A DNA stretch of 64,000 nucleotides, from NCBI GenBank assembly GCA_017440275.1, contig JAFSHN010000031.1, positions 1 to 64,000 of the forward strand. Reading direction: 5' to 3'. The position numbers and the translations under genes were made by a program. This DNA comes from Bacillota bacterium. Its GTDB lineage: Bacteria; Bacillota; Clostridia; Peptostreptococcales; Anaerovoracaceae. This document shows, one piece after another, positions 57,420 through 64,000 of the stretch; within the stretch, counting starts at the first letter, position 1, and the number at the start of each line of letters is the position of its first letter. The notes beneath the pieces were generated by a model. It worked only from the letters and a program-made list of their open reading frames with translations, made no database searches and had not been told where the DNA came from.

Positions 57420-59111
57420 ATGTTTTGTACAAAATGCGGCAAAGAATTACACGAAGGCGACCTTTTTTGTGCACACTGCGGTAACAGAGTAAGAACTGCG
57501 GCGCCTGAAAATAATATGAGTAAGTACTCGGAGGTGGTTTTTAATCCTCCGTTCAAAATTGAGGCTCAACGCAGAACGGAAGAGATTTCTCAGGAAGTGA
57601 AGCAATACAGCCGAGAACCGAAAAGAGAGTCCCTTCAGTTTGATTGGAATCTTGATGGCTTCCCGGGAAGCAGCAAGAAAAAAGAAGAAGATTTCAAGTT
57701 TAACTGGGATGATGTTCTTGAAAAAAAGAAGGATTCCCGCGAAATCGATGTAGAGAAGATTCTGTTCGTAGCTGAGGGCGATAAAAAAGAAGAAAAGAAG
57801 GAAGAAAAGCCGGAAGAGCCGAAGGCAGAACTTGCAGCTGAAATCAAAAAAGATTTTCCTGCAGAAGATTTGTTTGCAGACAAGAGTAAGGACAGCCGTC
57901 CTCTTTCCATAGAAGAACTTGAACGAGAACTTTTCGGAGACGCTCCTGTTGTGGAAGATAAGCAGGATGAAGACTTGAAGATGACTCGCCGCTACGAAGG
58001 ACCTAAGGACAAGTTTTATACATACAATGCCAAGAAGGACGCTTTCCAGGAACTGCTCGACAAAGAGCGCGAAAGAGTGCAGCAGATGGAAGCTGAACGC
58101 AAAGCTCAGTGGGATGATTTAACTCCTACGGAAGAGCAGCTGGAGAAAAAGCCTAACGAAGCACTTTCTTTTGAAGATGTATTCCAGGAACCTAAGATAT
58201 TTACAGGAGCTATACTTCGTGAGGTTGCAGTAGTGCTGCCGCCGCTCACACCGACAGTTATGGCTTGTGAAGAAGAACCTGAAAAAGCTGCTGAAGTGGC
58301 GAAGGAGGTGCCTCCCTTTCAGGAAGAACAGCTCCCTGACGGCCAAGAAAAGACAAAACTCAGATATTCAGATATCTTTCCCGTTGAAGATATTGACGCT
58401 GGCAATGGCGGCGACGATGATGATTCTGATGATTCCGGAAAAGAAGAAGTCAAGCCGCTCGAAAAGAAGATAGATGAGACTCAGGAAGCAGAAAAACCTA
58501 AAAAGAAAGGCAATCCGGTTCTAAAATTTATCATCATTCTGCTGGCAATCGTGGTATTGGCAGAAGTTGCAGTAATCGGAGTTAAATTGGCGGCGCCTGA
58601 AAGTGAGTTTGCACTGAAAGTTGATGAAATAGTCGGAAAGATAACTTCTGTGTTCACAGGCGGTGAAGACGAGGAAGCGACAATAAAAGACTTTATAAAC
58701 AATCTGGCAGGCAATGTAGCGGGCATAGGAACTGTCAAGGCTGCAGACGATTTGAAATACGATTTGACAAAGACTTATGCATTCGATGAAATCACGCAAA
58801 GCGAAGATTTTGAAAATTCTGCGTGGATTGAAAATTCCGATGGAACCGAAATCACATACGGTCAGGGAATAATAGAAGGATTAATCACCTATTACGATCA
58901 GCTGAAAACCAACAATCAATTGGCAGAGGGTCTGGTAGGAATTAATAAATTAGAAATAGGTGAAATCAGAACAGGGGGAACAGGATATTATGTTCTGTGC
59001 AAAGTAACCTATGAAGGTGAGGATGGCGATGTGGTCAAGCACGAAACAGTTTGCTTGGAAGCAGGAGACCAGCTCATCAATGTTAAAGAAGTGAAGGAGG
59101 AAACATTATAA
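57420..59111 (+). CDS. Zinc-ribbon membrane protein with long acidic linker
   Basis: 563 residues. The N-terminal zinc ribbon uses Cys3, Cys6, Cys17 and Cys20 (CTKCGKELHEGDLFCAHCG). A long charged, disordered region rich in Glu and Lys (about 25-360) follows, then one membrane helix at about 364-388 and a C-terminal outer domain of about 170 residues with FDEITQSEDFENSAW and KVTYEGEDGDVVKHETVCLE. Its stop overlaps the UPF0182 start by one base (TAATG). GGAGG precedes the start. The role is unknown; the layout suggests a link between a cytoplasmic partner and the surface. Confidence 0.75.
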   Translation: MFCTKCGKELHEGDLFCAHCGNRVRTAAPENNMSKYSEVVFNPPFKIEAQRRTEEISQEVKQYSREPKRESLQFDWNLDGFPGSSKKKEEDFKFNWDDVLEKKKDSREIDVEKILFVAEGDKKEEKKEEKPEEPKAELAAEIKKDFPAEDLFADKSKDSRPLSIEELERELFGDAPVVEDKQDEDLKMTRRYEGPKDKFYTYNAKKDAFQELLDKERERVQQMEAERKAQWDDLTPTEEQLEKKPNEALSFEDVFQEPKIFTGAILREVAVVLPPLTPTVMACEEEPEKAAEVAKEVPPFQEEQLPDGQEKTKLRYSDIFPVEDIDAGNGGDDDDSDDSGKEEVKPLEKKIDETQEAEKPKKKGNPVLKFIIILLAIVVLAEVAVIGVKLAAPESEFALKVDEIVGKITSVFTGGEDEEATIKDFINNLAGNVAGIGTVKAADDLKYDLTKTYAFDEITQSEDFENSAWIENSDGTEITYGQGIIEGLITYYDQLKTNNQLAEGLVGINKLEIGEIRTGGTGYYVLCKVTYEGEDGDVVKHETVCLEAGDQLINVKEVKEETL

Positions 59112-61969
59112 TGGACAAAGCAAATCAAAAAGTTTCAATGTTTCTGCTAACTGTTATACTGGTGATAACACTGTTTGTGGGGTTAATTGGATACATTGCA
59201 GATTTTTTATGGTTTAAAGAAATGGGCTACCTGTCCGTATTCTTTAAGCAATTGGTAACGCAGTTAACTGTAGGTATTCCGACATTTATTGTAGTAACCG
59301 GATTGGTGTTTGTGTACCTTAACTATCTGAAAAAAGGTTATTTTGCACAAATTGCATCCTCAGAAGCTACTAATATGAAAACCTTGAGAAAAATATCTCT
59401 GGGGCTGGCTGCTGTATTCGGTTTATTCGTTACAATTATGACTGTGTTCCAGTTATGGTTTGAAATATTGGAATTTACAAACAGTACAGACTTTAATCTG
59501 AAGGATCCGCTTTTCGGACTGGATATTTCATTCTATATCTTTAAGTTGGACTTCCTGACAGCACTTAACGACATTTTAATCTTTGTTGTTATTGGATTTA
59601 TCGCTCTCACACTCATCTATTATGTAGTGCTGATGACTATGAGAACTCCTGATATGTTCAAGGAAGAAGTGCCTCCACAGGCAGAAGATGTAGATGACGA
59701 AAGATATACAGGCGGAGACAATCCGTTTGAAGGAAAGAAAACCGGTGGATTTGAAGAAACAATCGGCAAATTCACTGAAGCTTTTACAGGTAAGAAATTT
59801 ACTCCAAAGGCACCAAAGCCAAAGAAGCAGTTCGATGATGGAAACTTCAAGGAATTATTGAAGATTGCATCAGGAAAGATAGCTCTCTTGGGATTCATTT
59901 TCTTTATTATGCTGGGATTGGATTTCTTCCTGCAGCAGTTCGATCTGCTTCATGCACATACAGGTGCTGTTTACGGAGCAGGATTTACAGATGTAACGAT
60001 TACTCTGTGGAAGCTTAGAATCCTGTGCGTTCTTGCAGTTTTAGCGGCAGTAATGTTTGTTATCTGCATGAAAAAGAAGAATTATAAGAAGACTCTGTTG
60101 GTTCCTGTAATTATGATTGCAGTAGGAGCTCTTGGAACAGGTGCGGAAATTGCAGTGCAGAACATCATAGTTTCTCCTGATGAACTGAGCAAAGAAGCCC
60201 CTTATCTGGAAAGAAACATTGAGTACACACAATACGCATATCAGCTTGATGACGTATCCGTTAAGCCTTTCCAGGCAGATGACAGTCTTACTGCATCAGA
60301 CATCAACGCTAATACAGAAACTATCAACAATATTCGTATTAACGACTTCGATCCTGCGAAGCAGTTCTATAATCAGACTCAGAGTATCCGTCAGTACTAC
60401 ACTTTCAACGACGTAGATAATGACAGATATGTAATAAACGGCAAGTACACACAAACTTACCTAGCAACAAGAGAAATTGATGAAACAAAGATTACAGACT
60501 CCTGGCTGAACAAACATCTGAAATATACTCACGGCTATGGTGTTACTGTTTCAAGAGTAGACAAGGTAACTGCAAGCGGCCAGCCTGATGTTATGGTAGG
60601 AAACATCCCTCCTGAATCATCAGTACCTGAATTGCAGATTATAAGACCTGAAATTTACTTCGGAGAACTTTCAAATCAGTATATTGTAGTTGGAACGGAC
60701 GAATCTGAATTTGACTATCCATCAGGTGATTCCAATAAGTATACAAAGTACGAAGGAACTGCAGGTATCAAGCTGAATCTGTTTAACCGTGCAGTATTTG
60801 CAATCAATGAACGTAGCTTTAAGCTGATGATTTCAACCAATATTGACAGCAACTCCAAGATTATCGTTCACAGAAATGTAATGGACAGAGTTCGTACAAT
60901 TATGCCTTACCTCAGCTACGAAGATGACCCTTATATGGTTACAGTAGATGGCAAGCTTTACTGGATGGTTGATGCATACACTTCAAGCTCCAACTATCCA
61001 TATTCACAGGCTTATGATGGCAATATCAACTACATCAGAAACTCCGTTAAGGTTGTAGTTGATGCATACAATGGCGATGTGAACTTCTACGTTGTTGATG
61101 AAGAAGATCCGATGGCGGCAACATTTACTAAGATTTATCCTGATTTATTCAAGAAGTTTGATCAGATGCCGGAAGGTCTCAAGGCACATATCCGTTATCC
61201 AAATGCATTACTTCAGATTCAGGCTCAGATGTATGCTAGATACCACATGGAAGACACAAGCGTATTCTACCTGAACGAAGACCAGTGGGATATTGCTAAT
61301 GAAATCTACGGTACTGAAACAATTCCTATGACTCCACAGTACTACATTGCAAAACTTCCTGGCGAAAAGAGCGCGGAATTCTTCAACTCAATTCCGTTCA
61401 CTCCTAAGACAAAGAAGAATATGACAGCACTGTTTGTGGCTCGTAACGATGGAGAAAACTATGGTGAACTGGTATTGTATCAATTCCCTAAGAACAGAAC
61501 TATTTACGGTCCTGAACAGATTGAAGCGCAGATCGACCAGAACACTGAAATTTCCAAGGAATTCTCTCTCTGGAAGAATTCCGGTTCAACTTACAGAAGA
61601 GGTAATATGTTCATTATTCCTATTAACTCTTCATTACTGTACGTAGAACCTGTATATCTGGAAGCTACTAACTCCAGTATCCCTGAAGTAAAGAGAATCA
61701 TCGTGGCTTATGACGATAAGATTGCATACGAAGAAACTCTTGCTGAATGTCTGATGGAACTCTTTGGAGATAAAGCAGGCAACGGAGTAGACTCTTCCGG
61801 AAGCACATCTGCAGGAACAAGCTCCGGAAACTTAAGTCAGTCTGAACTCATTGATAAGGCTGTAGAAGCGTATAATAATGCTGAAGCTGCTATGAAGAAG
61901 GGTGACTGGGAAGCTTACGGAAAGTACCTGAGTGAACTGGAAAGCTATTTAAAGAAATTAGATAAATAA
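59111..61969 (+). CDS. UPF0182-family large membrane protein
   Basis: 952 residues. Seven or so N-terminal helices include LTVILVITLFVGLIGYIADFLWFKEMGYLSVFFKQL in parts, typical of UPF0182. A large extracytoplasmic part follows, with RNIEYTQYAYQLDDV, TYGYGVTVSRVD-like LKYTHGYGVTVSRVDKV and VMDRVRTIMPYLSYEDDPYMV motifs. A Ser/Gly-rich linker and a short C-terminal coiled coil (residues about 915-950) end the protein. The family is widespread in Actinobacteria and Clostridia without a known function. It is coupled to the zinc-ribbon gene. Confidence 0.88.
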   Translation: MDKANQKVSMFLLTVILVITLFVGLIGYIADFLWFKEMGYLSVFFKQLVTQLTVGIPTFIVVTGLVFVYLNYLKKGYFAQIASSEATNMKTLRKISLGLAAVFGLFVTIMTVFQLWFEILEFTNSTDFNLKDPLFGLDISFYIFKLDFLTALNDILIFVVIGFIALTLIYYVVLMTMRTPDMFKEEVPPQAEDVDDERYTGGDNPFEGKKTGGFEETIGKFTEAFTGKKFTPKAPKPKKQFDDGNFKELLKIASGKIALLGFIFFIMLGLDFFLQQFDLLHAHTGAVYGAGFTDVTITLWKLRILCVLAVLAAVMFVICMKKKNYKKTLLVPVIMIAVGALGTGAEIAVQNIIVSPDELSKEAPYLERNIEYTQYAYQLDDVSVKPFQADDSLTASDINANTETINNIRINDFDPAKQFYNQTQSIRQYYTFNDVDNDRYVINGKYTQTYLATREIDETKITDSWLNKHLKYTHGYGVTVSRVDKVTASGQPDVMVGNIPPESSVPELQIIRPEIYFGELSNQYIVVGTDESEFDYPSGDSNKYTKYEGTAGIKLNLFNRAVFAINERSFKLMISTNIDSNSKIIVHRNVMDRVRTIMPYLSYEDDPYMVTVDGKLYWMVDAYTSSSNYPYSQAYDGNINYIRNSVKVVVDAYNGDVNFYVVDEEDPMAATFTKIYPDLFKKFDQMPEGLKAHIRYPNALLQIQAQMYARYHMEDTSVFYLNEDQWDIANEIYGTETIPMTPQYYIAKLPGEKSAEFFNSIPFTPKTKKNMTALFVARNDGENYGELVLYQFPKNRTIYGPEQIEAQIDQNTEISKEFSLWKNSGSTYRRGNMFIIPINSSLLYVEPVYLEATNSSIPEVKRIIVAYDDKIAYEETLAECLMELFGDKAGNGVDSSGSTSAGTSSGNLSQSELIDKAVEAYNNAEAAMKKGDWEAYGKYLSELESYLKKLDK

Positions 61970-61990
61970 CAAAGCAAAAGGAGGCACATT

Positions 61991-63910
61991 ATGCTGGAAT
62001 TTGATTTTGAACGAATGCTGTTCAAAATACCACCGACAAAGCATGATAACAGGGAAATTTCTCAGATTTTAAGAGAACATCCGGAAGTGCAGTTCGTATC
62101 TTTTGTAGGACTGGACATTGCAGGTAATGATACTGACGAAAGAATCCCCGTAAAACTATTTTTAGACGATATAGATGATATGCTAGAGCACGGCGTTCAA
62201 ACGGACGGTTCCAGCGTTCACCTGCCTAAAATTGCAGAATTAAATAACGCAAAAGTAGACATGATACCGGACAAGAGTGTTAACTGGTATGTGGACTACA
62301 ATTTTGACAATGTATCAAAGAAAACAGGATTACCGGTAGGCACATTGCGCATACCGGCCTTCCTGATTCATAACGATAAGGCACCTGTAGGTGCAAGAGT
62401 AATTCTCAGAGACTCTATTAATAAATTAAAAGCGGATCTGATGAAACTGCTTTCTGAAAATCCGTACGTTTTCGAATATATCGATGGAATTGACAGTGTT
62501 GATGACATCGATGAAGTGCTCACAACCAGTGCAACTGAACTTGAATTCTGGGTAAGAACACCTGAGGATAAGGCTGACAAAGAACAGCTTACAGTTTCAG
62601 AAGAACTGAAGGAACAGTACTGGAAGAGAACTTACGGACCTGTTAGAACAGCTCTTGAAAAATCCTTACAAATCCTTGATTACTATGGATTTAATATGGA
62701 AATGGGCCACAAGGAAGTAGGCGGTGTCAAATCTAAGATTACTCGTACAGGCGACCATGACCACATTATGGAGCAGCTTGAAATTGACTGGAAATATGCA
62801 GATGCTATGCAGGCTGCTGATAATGAAAAGATGGTAAAATACGTTGTAAGAGACGTATTCAACCAATTCGGGCTGTCTACAACATTTATGGCAAAACCTG
62901 TTGAAGGTGTTGCGGGAAGCGGTGAACATACTCACTTGGGTGTGTCCGTGAGAACAAAAGCCGGTAAAGTCGTAAACCTGTTTGCTGCGGCGAACCCAAG
63001 AGAAGACTTCCTCAACCCAATCGGTTTTGGAGGTTTGATGGGTATCCTGAAAAACTACGAAGCCATCAATCCGTTTGTGAGCCCTTCTGTGGACGCTCTC
63101 AACAGATTGAAACCGGGATTTGAAGCTCCTGTTTGTATCGTAACATCATTGGGTATTTCTGCTCACGAACCATCCAGAAACAGAACTATTCTGGTAGGTC
63201 TCGTCAGAGATGAAAGAAATCCTCTGGCAACAAGATTTGAACTTCGTTCTCCAAATCCTAAATCAAATACATATTTGGTAATAGCCGGCAGTTATATGGC
63301 AATGCTTGATGGCATCAGAAATGCACTTGAAGCTAAAAAAACTCCTAAAGACCTGGAAAAATCCATTTCCAAGAAATTGGGAGAAGAAGATTTTTATCTG
63401 GAGACAGACAGAGAGTACAGAAGTGAAAAGGACGTTTTCGAAGATTTCACTGAAGAAGAAAGAAACTCCCGTTTCGGACATGCTCCTGCTACAGTGTGGG
63501 AAAACCTTCAGGGTTTCAAACTTTATCCTGATAAGGTCAGGGCTGTTTGCGGCGATGGTGAAGTTATACAGCCTATTTCGCTGGAATCTTATACCGAGTA
63601 TGCTCTCACACAGTGGAAGACCGAGCTTTACAGCAGAATTATTCCATCATATATGACTACTGTCAGAGAGTGCGTCAAACTTCACGGTGAAGATGCTACA
63701 GATTACGATATTCTCAACTGGGAAAGAATCAAGGAACTGAGATTCAATATTGCAAAAGACAGTTTATCTGAAAAGTCACTCTTAACCAGAGTTAAAGAAG
63801 CTCTTGCGGCTTCTGACTACGAGACTGCATCAAAACTGCAGATTGAACTCCAGGGAAAAATGGCCCAGCTCAGGATACAGTACAGCAAATACAGAAAAAA
63901 TTTATTTTAA
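61991..63910 (+). CDS. Glutamine synthetase family protein, divergent, with UVR-like C-terminal tail
   Basis: 639 residues. The beta-grasp N-terminus (VQTDGSSVHLPKIAELN) and catalytic core (ATELEFWV; GSGEHTHLGV; SRNRTILVGLVRDERNPLATRFELRSP in parts) follow glutamine synthetase, but the EVAPGQHE-type loop is replaced by EVGGVKSKITRTGDHDHIMEQLEID. About 170 residues extend beyond the type I core, and the last 35 (ASDYETASKLQIELQGKM) resemble a UVR-type helical pair. It may make glutamine or ligate glutamate to another amine. GGAGG precedes the start. Last gene of the operon before serS. Confidence 0.85.
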   Translation: MLEFDFERMLFKIPPTKHDNREISQILREHPEVQFVSFVGLDIAGNDTDERIPVKLFLDDIDDMLEHGVQTDGSSVHLPKIAELNNAKVDMIPDKSVNWYVDYNFDNVSKKTGLPVGTLRIPAFLIHNDKAPVGARVILRDSINKLKADLMKLLSENPYVFEYIDGIDSVDDIDEVLTTSATELEFWVRTPEDKADKEQLTVSEELKEQYWKRTYGPVRTALEKSLQILDYYGFNMEMGHKEVGGVKSKITRTGDHDHIMEQLEIDWKYADAMQAADNEKMVKYVVRDVFNQFGLSTTFMAKPVEGVAGSGEHTHLGVSVRTKAGKVVNLFAAANPREDFLNPIGFGGLMGILKNYEAINPFVSPSVDALNRLKPGFEAPVCIVTSLGISAHEPSRNRTILVGLVRDERNPLATRFELRSPNPKSNTYLVIAGSYMAMLDGIRNALEAKKTPKDLEKSISKKLGEEDFYLETDREYRSEKDVFEDFTEEERNSRFGHAPATVWENLQGFKLYPDKVRAVCGDGEVIQPISLESYTEYALTQWKTELYSRIIPSYMTTVRECVKLHGEDATDYDILNWERIKELRFNIAKDSLSEKSLLTRVKEALAASDYETASKLQIELQGKMAQLRIQYSKYRKNLF

Positions 63911-63934
63911 TTAACCATAGAAAAGAGGATCAAA

Positions 63935-64000
63935 ATGTTAGACATTAAGAGAATTAGAGAAGACTACGAAAATGTCAAAGCGGCAGTCGAAAGAAGATGC
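63935..64000 (+). CDS. serS: Seryl-tRNA synthetase, 5' end only
   Basis: The first 22 codons, starting MLDIKRIREDYENVKAAVERR, which is the conserved start of SerRS and the beginning of its N-terminal coiled-coil arm. AAGAGG lies before the ATG. The gene continues beyond the window. The short fragment is diagnostic but gives no further detail. Confidence 0.88.
   Translation, partial: MLDIKRIREDYENVKAAVERRC

Overview
The window is AT-rich (roughly 40% G+C by eye) with Firmicutes-type expression signals: strong AGGAGG ribosome binding sites, sigma-A promoters of the TTGACA-N17-TATAAT type, a tRNA-responsive T-box leader, DarA- and YlmH-like proteins, sortase B, LytR-CpsA-Psr and FeoA/FeoB plus its cysteine-rich partner. 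Together with histidine degradation to glutamate, a tungsten-type aldehyde oxidoreductase with polyferredoxin and alcohol dehydrogenase, and several amino-acid transporters, this suggests an anaerobic amino-acid-fermenting Clostridia member, possibly near Anaerovoracaceae/Peptostreptococcales. The species cannot be fixed from the sequence.

Layout. 1-7.8 kb: membrane-anchored XRE regulator, a broken Rpn-type nuclease remnant, uracil permease (-), then a tryptophan-specific T-box driving an orphan tryptophan synthase beta and a D-2-hydroxyacid dehydrogenase; SdpI-like protein and TetR regulator (-) divergent from a GPH-type transporter. 7.9-16 kb: LCP wall protein, lipoprotein, glycerate kinase, aminotransferase, EamA transporter, M24 peptidase, LarA-like protein. 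16.5-23.7 kb: hutH-hutU-hutI-fchA-ftcD, which takes histidine to glutamate and moves the formimino carbon onto tetrahydrofolate, followed by sortase B. 23.7-33.5 kb: a degenerate amidohydrolase, DUF2284 protein, small kinase, alanine racemase, NSS transporter, tadA, an Ig-like membrane protein, ispE, a GntR regulator and a GT51 transglycosylase. 33.5-37.4 kb: aor-moaD-like-polyferredoxin-adh cluster (-). 37.5-45 kb: tRNA-Leu, an array of eleven TTAGG motifs ahead of a c-di-AMP receptor homologue, a DtxR-type regulator divergent from feoA-feoB-Cys-rich protein, SPFH/NfeD pair and a CDF exporter. 44.5-48.1 kb: YlmH, flavin reductase-like protein, D-cysteine desulfhydrase-like enzyme, an XRE regulator.

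48,456-56,376 is an integrated element of about 7.9 kb. It lies at the 3' end of a tRNA-Lys(CTT) gene, is bounded by a 47-bp direct repeat (anticodon loop through CCA), and carries a tyrosine integrase next to the intact tRNA. Inside are two related small proteins, a two-HTH protein flanked by repeated inverted repeats (a possible replication initiator with its origin), two XRE repressors each facing its own promoter, a small serine recombinase, a lipoprotein with a near-ideal repressed promoter, and a WYL-type regulator. No relaxase, coupling protein, capsid, terminase or portal gene is visible, so it is either a minimal mobilizable/satellite element or a decayed one. It is the most likely place for undescribed biology in this window.

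After the tRNA, 56.5-64 kb holds a 42-residue N/K/Q/S/E-rich ORF, an apparent operon of an acidic membrane protein, a zinc-ribbon membrane protein, a UPF0182 protein and a divergent glutamine synthetase with a UVR-like C-terminal tail, and the first 22 codons of serS.
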